Shown piece by piece: positions 1-8,572 of a stretch of 64,000 nt of DNA; within the stretch, counting starts at the first letter, position 1; the number at the start of each line of letters is the position of its first letter. The position numbers were made by a program, and so were the translations under genes. The DNA comes from JADGHX01 sp035760965 (GTDB lineage Bacteria; Pseudomonadota; Gammaproteobacteria; Steroidobacterales; Steroidobacteraceae), in contig DASTRY010000032.1 in NCBI GenBank assembly GCA_035760965.1, positions 62,001 to 126,000 on the forward strand, read 5' to 3'. The notes below the pieces were generated by a model. The model worked only from the letters and a program-made list of their open reading frames with translations, did no database searches and had not been told where the DNA came from.

Positions 1-61
1 CACGCTCATTGCGCTGGCCTCGGCCGATGATCTTCGCGCCTGGCTCGCAGTGGATGCGCGT

Positions 62-216
62 CGCCGCGCGCGGACACCCGACCGTCGAACCTGACGTCGC
101 TGCGAACGCTCGCCGCGCCGCGCTCGGACACGGACCGTCGGAGCTGAAGTCGTGGCGAGCAGTCGCCGCGCCACGCTCGGACACCGGCCGTCGGAGCTGA
201 AGTCGTGGAGTGCAGT
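62..216. repeat. 53-bp tandem repeat, about three copies
   Basis: Two near-identical 53-bp units lie head to tail at 111-163 and 164-216, each holding a core that reads ccgtcggagctgaagtcgtgg. A more diverged unit precedes them at about 62-110, and the start of a fourth follows at 217. The period is not a multiple of three and the reading frames across it look like shadows, so it is probably non-coding. The rest of 1-483 shows no convincing gene. Confidence 0.75.
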
Positions 217-326
217 CGCCGAGCTGCGCTCGCAGCTCGCCGGTGCGCCGGCACACCTCGCAATCGAAGGCGGTTCGCACACTCGCTCGCGCCGAAACGT
301 CACCGACTTCACATCGCGTCTCGCTC

Positions 327-345
327 ACGCAAAATTTTTTTGCGT
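327..345. repeat. A/T-rich perfect palindrome upstream of a small gene
   Basis: The sequence acgcaaaatttttttgcgt has two 8-bp arms and a 3-bp centre. It is an A/T island in otherwise GC-rich DNA about 140 bp before the gene at 484. It could be an operator, a nucleoid-protein site or a bidirectional terminator. The sequence alone does not decide between these. Confidence 0.5.
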
Positions 346-483
346 CGGCTCCCAAAATCTTCTCTCGAGGTATTGCATCGTCGGCGCGTGTGGCCCAACA
401 TCCGCGCCGCGTTGCGAGGTGTGGTACCGCTCGTGACGTCCAGAGATGGTCGTCCGGACCCTTGGAGGTGTGGCAAGACCGAA

Positions 484-864
484 ATGAAGAATCGCAACGG
501 CTCGTCTGATTCTGAACCTGGGCCTGCTCTTCAGAAGCTCAACCAGTATCTCGAGAAGAACTTCCCCGACTTCTTTGCCGAAGCTCGATTCCAGGTGGGG
601 GAAGACGATTACTTTCTCTACGCCCGCTTCGGCCAGTACCTCGCCCGTGCCATCGAGAAGAGCCGGGCTCCCCGTGACAAGATCAACCGCGGCTTCACCG
701 TGCTGAACAAGATGGCGCGGGCGTCCGCGAAGGACCCGACCGTGCGCCAGATTCTGGTCTCGGGGCCGCTCGAGTACATCGTCGACGCCCCGAAGGCGCG
801 CGCGCTGGCTCGCAAGCGGTTGTCACCGGTCGCGCAGGGCTACCTGGAGAGCCTCTGCGAATGA
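484..864 (+). CDS. Hypothetical protein, 126 aa
   Basis: I do not recognise this family. The ATG at 484 is chosen because the upstream in-frame extension is arginine-rich and runs through the repeat region. The protein is soluble, with no signal peptide or membrane segment, and looks mostly helical. A lysine/arginine-rich central part lies at about residues 60-85, and the protein ends in a short helical tail. The amino-acid composition is typical of a real protein, and a hairpin with a T-tract follows at 934-971. The gene stands alone between the repeat region and the membrane hydrolase gene. Confidence 0.65.
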   Translation: MKNRNGSSDSEPGPALQKLNQYLEKNFPDFFAEARFQVGEDDYFLYARFGQYLARAIEKSRAPRDKINRGFTVLNKMARASAKDPTVRQILVSGPLEYIVDAPKARALARKRLSPVAQGYLESLCE

Positions 865-933
865 GATAGCGATTCGAAGAATTCGAAGCTGACAGGCGCA
901 GGGGGACTCGGGCGTTGCGCCTTTGAGATGAAG

Positions 934-971
934 GGGCCGCTTCGCGCCGACGGAGGCGGCTCTTTTTCTTT
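934..971 (+). terminator. Intrinsic terminator after the 484-864 gene
   Basis: A GC stem pairs ggccgc-type bases at 934-940 with gcggctc-type bases at 956-962 around a 15-nt loop. The run tttttctttt follows at once. This is the usual form of a rho-independent terminator and would close transcription of the upstream small gene. The stem includes one G-T pair. Confidence 0.65.
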
Positions 972-1123
972 TCCGCGCCTCTTTCCGCGCCAAGCTGCGT
1001 TCCCGCGGCGAGCTGCCTTAACGTGTCGAGCTGCGTTCCCGCGGCCGCGAGCCCGGGCGGCCTCGGCTAAGATCGCCGGAGTCTTCGTTACTCTCGGCTA
1101 CTTCTGGGCTGCTCCGGGCGCTC

Positions 1124-2143
1124 TTGGATTCACTGACGCACATCGCAGTCGGCTCGGCCATCGGAATGGCGGTGATGGGCGCGCGCACGCCGCGCTGGAA
1201 AGCGGCGCTCTGGGGCAGCATCTGCGCAACGCTTCCCGACCTCGACACCTTCATTCGTCACGGCGACCCCATCCGCGACGTGACGTTTCATCGCGGGGCC
1301 AGTCACTCGCTGCTCTACCTCACCCTCCTCGCGCCGCTCATCGGGTGGGTCATTTCGCGCATTCACCGGCAGCCGGCGATGTTCAGGCGCTGGTGGCTGC
1401 TGGCGTGGCTCGTGCTCATCTTCCATCCGCTGCTGGACGTCATGACGATCTACGGCACGCAGCTCGCGCTGCCGTTCACGGACTATCCGTTCGGGGTCGG
1501 CAGCATCTTCATCATCGATCCGCTATTCACCTTGCCGGTGTTGATCGGCGCGGCGGTCGCGCTCAGCTGGCGCAGTCCGCGTGCGCTCCGCTGGAACGCC
1601 GGCGGCATGGCGGTGAGCGCGGCCTATCTCGCGTGGACTTTTGCCGCTCAGCAGTACGTGACGGGCATCGCGCGGGAGTCGCTGCGCGCGCAGGGAATCG
1701 AAGTGGAGCGGATGGAAGTCGATCCGACCGCCCTGAACTCGGTGCTATGGCGGATAACGGCGATGACGCCGACCAGCTACGTTGAAGGGTTCTACTCGCT
1801 GTTCGACGGCACGCGGCAGATCACGTTTCGCGAGCATCCGCGCGGCATCGAGCTGTACGAGAAGCTGCGGGGCAACTGGAACGTGGACCGCATGGCGTGG
1901 TTCACGCACGGCTTCTTCAAGATGGAGCAGCGGGACGGCGTCGTGACGATCAGCGATCTGCGGCTCGGGATGGAGCCCTACTACGGATTCACGTTCGCCG
2001 TGTTCGTCGAGCATGACGGGCGGCTCGAGCCGATCACGCCTCGGCGCAGCGCCACGACCGTTCCGCCCGACGGCGGCCGGCGCAGTGCCCTTGCCTGGCT
2101 GTGGCGGCGCTTGAAGGGCGAGCGACTGCCGCCGCTGCAGTGA
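1124..2143 (+). CDS. YdjM/DUF457-family membrane-bound metal-dependent hydrolase
   Basis: This 339-aa protein begins with TTG at 1124, the only start that gives the conserved N-terminus MDSLTHI. His6, the PDLD motif at residues 38-41 and the HRGASHS motif at 56-62 are the metal-binding signatures of the YdjM family. Several hydrophobic helices follow between about residues 65 and 180, and a soluble C-terminal part lies beyond. Family members are integral membrane proteins annotated as hydrolases, and their true substrate is not established. The gene ends 26 bp from the convergent protease gene. The family call is firm, the function is not. Confidence 0.85.
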   Translation: MDSLTHIAVGSAIGMAVMGARTPRWKAALWGSICATLPDLDTFIRHGDPIRDVTFHRGASHSLLYLTLLAPLIGWVISRIHRQPAMFRRWWLLAWLVLIFHPLLDVMTIYGTQLALPFTDYPFGVGSIFIIDPLFTLPVLIGAAVALSWRSPRALRWNAGGMAVSAAYLAWTFAAQQYVTGIARESLRAQGIEVERMEVDPTALNSVLWRITAMTPTSYVEGFYSLFDGTRQITFREHPRGIELYEKLRGNWNVDRMAWFTHGFFKMEQRDGVVTISDLRLGMEPYYGFTFAVFVEHDGRLEPITPRRSATTVPPDGGRRSALAWLWRRLKGERLPPLQ

Positions 2144-2169
2144 CGCGAGCGCCCGACCGGCGAACCCGA

Positions 2170-3207
2170 TCAGGCGATCTCGCCCGGCGTCAGCTGCATG
2201 CGCAGACTCTGCGTCCGCCGCACGACCTGCAGCGTGATCGGGCTTCCGAAGGGCGAGCGACTCACCAAGCGATACAGCGCATCGATGCCGTCGACCGGCA
2301 CGTCGTTCACCGCGACGATCAGATCGCCCGGCCGCAGCTCCGAACGCGACGCCGGACCCTCCGCATCGAGCCCCATCACCTCGACCGCCCGCATGGCCGG
2401 CAGGCCGAGCGCGCGCACCAGTCGCCGATCGAGCGGCCGATCGCGCCCCGAGATCCCGAGATACGCGCGCCGCACGCGACCTTGCGTGAGGATCTCCGTG
2501 AGCACCCACTGCGCCGTAGTCGCCGGCACGGCGAAGCCGATGCCCTGCGCCATCGCGATGATCGCGGTGTTCACGCCGATGACGCGGCCGCGCGCATCCA
2601 CGAGCGGGCCGCCGGAATTTCCGGGATTGAGTGCCGCCGTGTGCTGCACGATGCCTTCGATCAGGCGGCCATGACGGCTGCGCAGTGATCGTCCGAGCGC
2701 GCTGACGACGCCCGCCGATACCGTCGACTCGAATCCGAGCGGATTCCCGACGGCGATGACGAGCTGCCCCACGCGAGGTGCCGCGTTGAGCAAGGACGCA
2801 TGCGGCAAACCGGTGGTGTGCGCGCGAAGCACGGCAAGGTCGGTCGCGGGATCGCGCCCCACGACGACGGCGGGCGCGCTACGGCCATCCACGAATGCAA
2901 CGCGCACGTTTTGCGCTTGCTGAACGACGTGCTCGTTCGTGAGCACGTACCCATCCGGCGTGACGACGACGCCCGAACCGGCCCCGCCGCGCGCACGCCG
3001 CGCATCATCGGCATCTCCGCCGACGTAGACGCTGACGACCGCCGGACCTACTTGATCCACAGCGCCGACGACTGCGCGCGAGTACGCATCCAGCGCCTCG
3101 ACACTCTCGTCGACACTAGCCGTTTGGGTAGGGGTCGCTTGGGGGGATTCGGCGCCGAGGCCGAGTGCGCGGTCATCCGCGGCGCCGCTGGAAACTTCGA
3201 GCAACAT
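2170..3207 (-). CDS. HtrA/DegP-like serine protease (S1C) with one PDZ domain
   Basis: This 345-aa protein has a trypsin-like domain with the full triad His93 (NEHVV), Asp123 (ATDLAVL) and Ser198 (PGNSGGP). One PDZ domain occupies about residues 245-335. Family members degrade or refold damaged envelope proteins. The oddity is the N-terminus: no signal peptide or membrane anchor is visible from the first usable start at 3207, and no clear ribosome-binding site precedes it. The mature protein may be cytoplasmic, or the true start may be missed. It is convergent with the YdjM-type gene and divergent from the DUF924 gene. Confidence 0.88.
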   Translation of the reverse strand: MLLEVSSGAADDRALGLGAESPQATPTQTASVDESVEALDAYSRAVVGAVDQVGPAVVSVYVGGDADDARRARGGAGSGVVVTPDGYVLTNEHVVQQAQNVRVAFVDGRSAPAVVVGRDPATDLAVLRAHTTGLPHASLLNAAPRVGQLVIAVGNPLGFESTVSAGVVSALGRSLRSRHGRLIEGIVQHTAALNPGNSGGPLVDARGRVIGVNTAIIAMAQGIGFAVPATTAQWVLTEILTQGRVRRAYLGISGRDRPLDRRLVRALGLPAMRAVEVMGLDAEGPASRSELRPGDLIVAVNDVPVDGIDALYRLVSRSPFGSPITLQVVRRTQSLRMQLTPGEIA

Positions 3208-3275
3208 GGCGGCGAGGCATGGGGCTCGCGTCCGCGAAACTCAAGCCCGCGCGCCGAGGCTGCTATGCTGGGTCG

Positions 3276-3899
3276 ATGGACGAGGCCCGCAAGATCCGCG
3301 ACTTCTGGTTCGGCAAACTGCCGCTCGCACCGGAAGACCTCGAGAAGCGCATGCGCCTGTGGTTCGGGCACGAGATCACGCCCGAGCAGCGGCAACGCTG
3401 GGACGACCTGATTCGCACGCAATTCGAGCCTCTGGTGAAGCGCGCGATCGCGGGCGAGCTCGCGGCATGGGCGGATGGGCCTCGCCGGCGCATGAGCCTC
3501 ATCCTGCTGCTCGACCAGTTCCCGCGGAACATCTACCGCGGCTCCGCGCGTGCGTTTGCGGGCGACGCGGAGGCGCTGGCGCTCGCGCTTTCCGGCATGA
3601 ACTCGGGAGCGGATGCAGCGCTCGATCCGGTGGAGCGGATGTTCTTCTACATGCCGCTTCAGCACAGCGAGACGCTCGATGTGCAGGATGAAAGCGTCGC
3701 GGCGTATCGGCGCCTGCACATGGAAGCGCCGGATGCACTCAAGGAGACGTTTGCGTCGGCTCTCGAGTACGCGAAGCGACACCGCGCCGTCATCGCGCAG
3801 TTCGGGCGCTTCCCGCATCGAAATCGGATTCTCGGGCGGGCGAGCACGCCGGATGAGATCGCGTACTTGAAAACCGGTGGCGAAAACTCCGGCAGGTAG
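3276..3899 (+). CDS. DUF924 family protein
   Basis: The 207-aa product starts at ATG 3276 with the characteristic DFWFG motif near the N-terminus. It also has a LDQFPRNIYRG segment around residue 78 and an FPHRNRILGR segment near the C-terminus. These conserved blocks define DUF924, a soluble all-helical family with a TPR-like fold and no settled function. An upstream in-frame extension to 3165 is possible but overlaps the divergent protease gene and is not family-like. The gene is monocistronic here. Confidence 0.88.
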   Translation: MDEARKIRDFWFGKLPLAPEDLEKRMRLWFGHEITPEQRQRWDDLIRTQFEPLVKRAIAGELAAWADGPRRRMSLILLLDQFPRNIYRGSARAFAGDAEALALALSGMNSGADAALDPVERMFFYMPLQHSETLDVQDESVAAYRRLHMEAPDALKETFASALEYAKRHRAVIAQFGRFPHRNRILGRASTPDEIAYLKTGGENSGR

Positions 3900-3942
3900 C
3901 GTGCGCGGAGCCTGCGCGCGCGTTCGATCGGCGCGCGGAAGC

Positions 3943-4917
3943 TCAGGTTAGATCGGCGCGCGGGTCGAACGGCAGCTCGCGCTGCATCCTCTCGTAGAAC
4001 TCTTTGGCTTTCGGCGTGTCCGCGGGCGGCAGCACGACTTTCAGCTGCACGAATTCGTCACCCGGCGGCGTGCCGGGCAGCCCGCGCCCACGCAGCCGCA
4101 GCTTCTGACCGGACTGCGCGCCCGGGGGGATGCGCATCTCGACGGGGCCGCCCAACGTCGGCACCTTCACCGTCGCACCGAGCGCCGCTTCCCACGGCGC
4201 CACCGGCAACGTTACGGTGACGTTGCGTCCATCGAGCTGATACAGCTTGTGCGGCCGGATGTGCACTTCGAGGAACAGGTCACCGGCAGGACCGCCCGTG
4301 GTCGAGCCCTCGCCCTGCCCCGCAAGGCGGAGCTGCTGACCATCCGTGATGCCGGCGGGAATGTTCACCTTCACCGTGCGCTTGCGAAGTTGCAGCGTGC
4401 CGTCATCCGCGAGCTCGGGATGCTGCAGCTCCACGGTGCGCGAGCCGCCGTGAAACGCCTCTTCCAGATCGATGTCGATGCGCGCGTGATGATCGCGACC
4501 CTTGCGCGGAGCACGCCGCGCGCGGCCTGCGGTGCCGGCGTAAGCGCTCGCGCCGTCATCGAACGGCGAGCCGCCACCGAACAGCGACGAAAAGAAGTCG
4601 CTGAAGCTGCCGAACTCCGCGCCGCCGGCGCTGCGCGGCCCGCCGCGAAACTCGAAGCCACCGCCGAAATCCGGTGGCGGACGGAACTCCTGACCGGCCT
4701 TCCAGTTGCTTCCGAGCTGGTCGTACGCGGCGCGCTTCTCGGGGTCCTTCAGCACCTCGTAGGCTTCCTGGATCTGCTTGAACTTCTCCTCGGCGTTCTT
4801 CTCTTTGCTCACGTCGGGGTGGTACTTCCGGGCGAGCCGACGATAGGCCTTCTTGATCTCGTCCGCCGAGGCGTTACGCGGCACATTCAGCGTCTCGTAG
4901 TAATCCCGGTATTCCAT
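3943..4917 (-). CDS. cbpA: CbpA-type DnaJ co-chaperone
   Basis: This 324-aa protein has an N-terminal J domain (residues about 3-70) with the HPD motif that stimulates DnaK ATPase. A Gly/Phe-rich linker follows, then two C-terminal substrate-binding beta domains. It lacks the four CxxCxGxG zinc repeats of DnaJ proper, which is the layout of CbpA (curved-DNA-binding protein A). It is expected in the cytoplasm or nucleoid, working with DnaK under stress. It is divergent from the thioredoxin gene and no cbpM modulator gene is adjacent. Confidence 0.9.
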   Translation of the reverse strand: MEYRDYYETLNVPRNASADEIKKAYRRLARKYHPDVSKEKNAEEKFKQIQEAYEVLKDPEKRAAYDQLGSNWKAGQEFRPPPDFGGGFEFRGGPRSAGGAEFGSFSDFFSSLFGGGSPFDDGASAYAGTAGRARRAPRKGRDHHARIDIDLEEAFHGGSRTVELQHPELADDGTLQLRKRTVKVNIPAGITDGQQLRLAGQGEGSTTGGPAGDLFLEVHIRPHKLYQLDGRNVTVTLPVAPWEAALGATVKVPTLGGPVEMRIPPGAQSGQKLRLRGRGLPGTPPGDEFVQLKVVLPPADTPKAKEFYERMQRELPFDPRADLT

Positions 4918-5081
4918 AGATGCAGTGGCAGCTCAGCAGTAGCGCCGTGAGGCGGAATTCCCCCGGAACATGGGGACAGCGGCACCGGAGGCAAGATCCG
5001 GCCCCGGCGCCGTCCGGCTTGAACTCGCCGCACGGAGCCCCAGTTCCTGCACGCCGACCCTCCCTGATCGAGGTCATCATT

Positions 5082-5540
5082 ATGCACGCCTCCGCCCCGA
5101 ATTCGGCCGCCGTCGTGATCGCCTGCCCGAAGTGCCACACGCTCGTTCGCGTGCCCGAAGATCGACTCGGCGACAATCCGACGTGCGCGCGCTGCAAGTC
5201 TCCGGTCGTGACCGGCGCACCCGTCACGCTCGACTCGCTTTCCTTCGACACGCATACGACGCGCAGCAGTCTGCCGGTGCTCGTCGACTTCTGGGCGGAG
5301 TGGTGCGGGCCGTGTCGCGCGATGGCGCCGGTGCTCGATCGACTCGCCAGCGACCGACGCACGCAGCTGCAAGTGGGCAAGCTCGACACCGATCGCAACC
5401 CCGAGATCGCAGCGCGCCTCGGCATTCGCAGTATTCCGACCCTGATCCTCTATCGTGACGGGCGTGAGATCGCCCGGCGCGCAGGTGCGAGCGACTACGG
5501 CTCACTCGTACAGTGGCTCGACGCATCGCTGCGACGCTGA
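5082..5540 (+). CDS. trxC: Thioredoxin 2-like protein with N-terminal zinc ribbon
   Basis: The 152-aa protein has an N-terminal pair of CxxC motifs (CPKC near residue 15, CARC near residue 36). These form the zinc ribbon typical of thioredoxin 2. A thioredoxin domain follows with the WCGPC redox centre and the cis-proline loop IRSIPTL. Thioredoxin 2 reduces cytoplasmic disulfides and responds to oxidative stress. The ATG at 5082 is preceded by a gaggt ribosome-binding site, and the long in-frame extension upstream is not family-like. The gene is transcribed away from cbpA, so the two stress genes share an intergenic region of about 165 bp. Confidence 0.9.
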   Translation: MHASAPNSAAVVIACPKCHTLVRVPEDRLGDNPTCARCKSPVVTGAPVTLDSLSFDTHTTRSSLPVLVDFWAEWCGPCRAMAPVLDRLASDRRTQLQVGKLDTDRNPEIAARLGIRSIPTLILYRDGREIARRAGASDYGSLVQWLDASLRR

Positions 5541-5754
5541 ACCGTGACGCACGCCGCACTTCGTGCGTGCGCGTGCGCACCTCGTGATCGCGGCTCACTG
5601 CCGCGTCATATCGACGTAATCCAGCACCGATAGCGTGCTACCTATCTGCGCGGCGCGCCGACTCGGTGCGCGCCGCGCGCGGCACCTGGCGGCGCCCGCC
5701 GTACCGCGTCCTTACGCGGCGGCGCGCTCGGCATGGGTCTTGCAAAACGCGGCC

Positions 5755-6678
5755 ATGCTTTTCACTCCAACGATGAATTCCACGCGCCTGTCGCGTCCGC
5801 CGCCGTTGCGCAATCTGCGTGCGTTCTGCATCGCTGCGCGTCATTGCAGCTTCAAGATCGCCGCGGACGAGCTGTACCTGACGCCATCCGCCGTCAGTCA
5901 CCAGATGAAAGAGCTCGAGGAGACGCTCGGCGTGCGCTTGTTCGAGCGCAAGACGCGTGCGCTCGAGCTGACCACCGCGGGTCACACGCTGCACGATGAA
6001 GTGGCGCCGCTGCTCGACGCTCTCGAGCGCAGCTTGACGCAGTTCACACGCCGTCATCGCCGCAAGAATCTGCGGATGACGCTGCCGCCGTTCTTCGCGA
6101 GCGAGCTCTTCGTGCCGCGCCTCGCGACGTTCTGCACGGCGCACCCCGACATCGACATTCAGATCGATACGAGCGATCCGCACCCGACAGTGCATCCGCC
6201 GACCGCGGACGTCTCGATCATCCTCGCAGACGCCCCACCGCCCGGATTGAATGCAGCCAAGCTGTTCTCGCTGAAGCTCGCCGCCGTCTGCGCGAAAGAG
6301 CTGGCGCCGGCCGTGGTGCGCCTCGGCCGCGAAGTGTTTCGTGAAACCGCGCTCATCGTGCATCGACCGCGCCCGTTCGCGTGGGCGAGCTGGGCCGAGG
6401 AAGTGGGGCTCGAAGCGCCCGAGCCGAAGAACATCATCGAGCTCGATTCGATGTTCGCGGTCGTGCGCGCTGCGGAACGCGGCATCGGCGTCGCGCTCGT
6501 GCCGACGGCGCTCTGCGGCGCATGGTTCACCACCGGCGCACTGGTGCGCATCTTCTCGATCGAGCTCGCGCTCAGCGATACCTACTATCTCGTCAGCCGG
6601 CCGAAGGATGGGGAGAAACCGGAAGTGACTGCCGTCACAGAATGGGCGCTCGAAGAATTCGGCTCCCTTGAGCGCTGA
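5755..6678 (+). CDS. LysR-family transcriptional regulator (GcvA-like)
   Basis: This 307-aa protein has an N-terminal winged helix-turn-helix at about residues 17-77, including LTPSAVSHQMKELEE and FERKTR. A LysR substrate-binding domain follows. The DNA-binding domain resembles the GcvA/AmpR branch. I start at ATG 5755, but ATG 5773 is equally possible and no strong ribosome-binding site decides. The target gene is not obvious because no divergent enzyme gene sits beside it. The downstream small exported protein may or may not be in the same regulon. Confidence 0.87.
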   Translation: MLFTPTMNSTRLSRPPPLRNLRAFCIAARHCSFKIAADELYLTPSAVSHQMKELEETLGVRLFERKTRALELTTAGHTLHDEVAPLLDALERSLTQFTRRHRRKNLRMTLPPFFASELFVPRLATFCTAHPDIDIQIDTSDPHPTVHPPTADVSIILADAPPPGLNAAKLFSLKLAAVCAKELAPAVVRLGREVFRETALIVHRPRPFAWASWAEEVGLEAPEPKNIIELDSMFAVVRAAERGIGVALVPTALCGAWFTTGALVRIFSIELALSDTYYLVSRPKDGEKPEVTAVTEWALEEFGSLER

Positions 6679-6742
6679 TCACGCATCTCGCCAAAACTCT
6701 TCGTTTGTCGCGCGATCGGGCTGCTCTTAACGTCGTCATCGA

Positions 6743-6758
6743 GCTCACACACGTGAGC
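6743..6758. promoter_or_regulatory. Inverted repeat before the exported protein gene
   Basis: Arms gctcac and gtgagc flank a 4-bp centre, 50 bp upstream of the GTG start at 6809 and 65 bp after the LysR stop codon. The position suits an operator or a short terminator hairpin. No T-run follows, so an operator is slightly favoured. Confidence 0.35.
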
Positions 6759-6808
6759 CGATTGACCAACCGATCCGACTGACCTCTTTGCAACTGGAGT
6801 TTACTACT

Positions 6809-7360
6809 GTGTTCTCACGTAACCGTTACACCGTGTCGCTCCTCATAGCCGCCACTTCCGCCGTCGCGACGGGCGCACAAGCGGCCGAGAGAGCACATAC
6901 CCCGATGGTGCTCACCGCGTATTCGAACGGCGCCGGCGGCTCGAATCTGCTGAAGGGCAACTACACCGACGCGCTCGCGGAGATTCAGCACTACAAGCCG
7001 AACGCGATGCTTCCCGCGAGCGCCAAAGCCACGAACCTTTGCGTTGCGTACGCGGTGACCAAGCAACTCAGCGCAGCCAAGGATGCATGTAATGCGGCAC
7101 TGAAGCAGGCCAAGTACGACCGGCTCACGGCGAGCCGCTACGCCTCCGGCGCGACGCAAGAGAACGCGTACGTCGCGGTCGCCTATTCGAACCGCGCGGT
7201 CGTGCACATGCTCGCGAAGGATGAGGCGAGCGCGAAGGCGGACCTCGAACGGGCCAAGGTGCTCGCGCCGAATGCGGAATTCGTCTCGAAGAACGCGATC
7301 GCGGTCGCGTCGAAGTCCCGCAGCACGATCGCGCAACTGGAGGTTGCACCGTCACGCTGA
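6809..7360 (+). CDS. Exported TPR-like small protein
   Basis: The 183-aa product is read from GTG 6809, which has a ggag ribosome-binding site 9 bases upstream. The TTG at 6788 would put seven polar residues before the signal sequence. A signal peptide is clear (hydrophobic core SLLIAATSAVATGA, cleavage probably after AQA). Two helical repeats of TPR character follow at about residues 45-85 and 105-145, the second with AYSNRAVVHMLAKDEASAKAD-type spacing. It is likely periplasmic. I do not recognise the exact family. A strong hairpin ends the gene. Confidence 0.75.
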   Translation: MFSRNRYTVSLLIAATSAVATGAQAAERAHTPMVLTAYSNGAGGSNLLKGNYTDALAEIQHYKPNAMLPASAKATNLCVAYAVTKQLSAAKDACNAALKQAKYDRLTASRYASGATQENAYVAVAYSNRAVVHMLAKDEASAKADLERAKVLAPNAEFVSKNAIAVASKSRSTIAQLEVAPSR

Positions 7361-7381
7361 ACGCGCTGACGGTGCGTGCAC

Positions 7382-7420
7382 GGGAGGCGGAGCGTGACCG
7401 GGCAACACGCTCCGCCTCCC
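7382..7420. terminator. Perfect 15-bp hairpin, probable terminator
   Basis: The arms at 7382-7396 and 7406-7420 are exact reverse complements with a 9-nt loop, starting 21 bp after the stop of the exported TPR-like gene. No T-tract follows on either strand, so it could act as a 3'-end stabilising hairpin or a bidirectional terminator. I see no gene in the rest of the gap (7421-7680). Confidence 0.65.
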
Positions 7421-7680
7421 TGCTGGTTCGAAACATCACCTGCCGTGACTTGCGGGAACCAAACGGACGAGCGCCTTCGGGTGCGGACGCAGGAGCCGCC
7501 GCTAAGGCCGCTCCGCGGGTGCGCGTGAAATGACACTCTCCGCCCCGCGACGAGAGCGTACCGGCAACCTCCGAATCCCCGCAGCGCGATAGATCGCCAC
7601 CTGTGCGGCAACCTGCCCTCGCACGTTCGCCGGTACTGGCACATCTGCGGAGTGGCGGCGTTATCGCCCGCGCGCCTGCG

Positions 7681-8571
7681 CTACGAGCGCTCCAGCTCCT
7701 CCACCGTTTTTGGCCAGTCGCTCTTCAGCAATCGCGAGAGCGCCCGGTCCGCGAGCAGCTTGCCGCCCGTCTGGCAGCGCGGGCAGTAGTTCGTTTCGTT
7801 CTCGGCATAACGAATGCGTTGCACGGGCGTGCCGCACACCGGGCACGGCTTCCCGAACCGCCCGTGTACGGCCATGTCGGGACGGAATGCCGTCACCTTC
7901 TCCGGAAACTCGCCCTGCGCGCCGGCGCGCAATCGCTGCGTCCACTCGTGCAGCATGAAGCGAGTGGAATCGTAGAGCTTGCGAATAGCCGCTTCATCCA
8001 AGCGCTGTGTCAACGCGACGGGCGACAAGCCGGCGTGATGCAGAATCTCATCCGAATACGCATTGCCGATGCCGCTGAACGCGCGCGGATCGGTGAGCGC
8101 GCGCTTCAACGTGTGATTCTCCGCGGTGAGACGCGCACGAAATTCCTCGAATGACGCGTCGAGCACTTCGAGCCCGCCCGGATCGTGCTTCAGCATGTCT
8201 TCCTTGCTGGCGAAGACGTACAGCGAGGCGCGGCGCTTCGTGCCCGCCTCGGTCAACGTGAGCGTACCGGTCTCGAACGCGAAGACCGCCAGCGCCGCTC
8301 GCGCGCTGCGCTTTGCGCCCGCGGGAAACCAGTGGAGCCGCCCCGCGATCATGAGATGCAGCATCAACCAGTAATCGCCTTCGAAGCCGAGCGCGATGCG
8401 CTTGCCGACGCGGCGCAAGGATTCGACGCGCCGCCCGTGCAGCGTGCTCAGCGGCGGCTCGAACGTGCGCAGCAGAAATGGATGCGAGATGCGAATGGAC
8501 TCGAGCCGCGCGCCCCGCACTCGCTGCTCGAGCGCCTCGATGTAGACCGTGATGTCCGGCAGCTCGGGCAC
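7681..8571 (-). CDS. Formamidopyrimidine-DNA glycosylase family protein (Fpg/Nei)
   Basis: This 296-aa protein begins MPELPD, so the catalytic Pro2 and Glu3 of the Fpg/Nei family are present. A helix-two-turn-helix region follows with the motif FSGIGNAYSDEILHHAGLSP. The C-terminal zinc finger has two CxxC pairs (CPVC and CPRC) separated by 16 residues. Family members excise oxidised bases by a beta,delta-lyase reaction. The usual PELPEVE start is replaced by PELPDIT, and length and spacing differ from textbook MutM, so I leave the symbol empty. It lies 1 bp downstream of the M16 peptidase gene on the same strand. Confidence 0.88.
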   Translation of the reverse strand: MPELPDITVYIEALEQRVRGARLESIRISHPFLLRTFEPPLSTLHGRRVESLRRVGKRIALGFEGDYWLMLHLMIAGRLHWFPAGAKRSARAALAVFAFETGTLTLTEAGTKRRASLYVFASKEDMLKHDPGGLEVLDASFEEFRARLTAENHTLKRALTDPRAFSGIGNAYSDEILHHAGLSPVALTQRLDEAAIRKLYDSTRFMLHEWTQRLRAGAQGEFPEKVTAFRPDMAVHGRFGKPCPVCGTPVQRIRYAENETNYCPRCQTGGKLLADRALSRLLKSDWPKTVEELERS

Positions 8572-8572
8572 G

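Noticed and set aside
205..483. In-frame extension of the gene at 484 back to 205
   Set aside because: The extra residues are arginine-rich and come from the repeat region, unlike the rest of the protein. ATG 484 gives a normal small protein.
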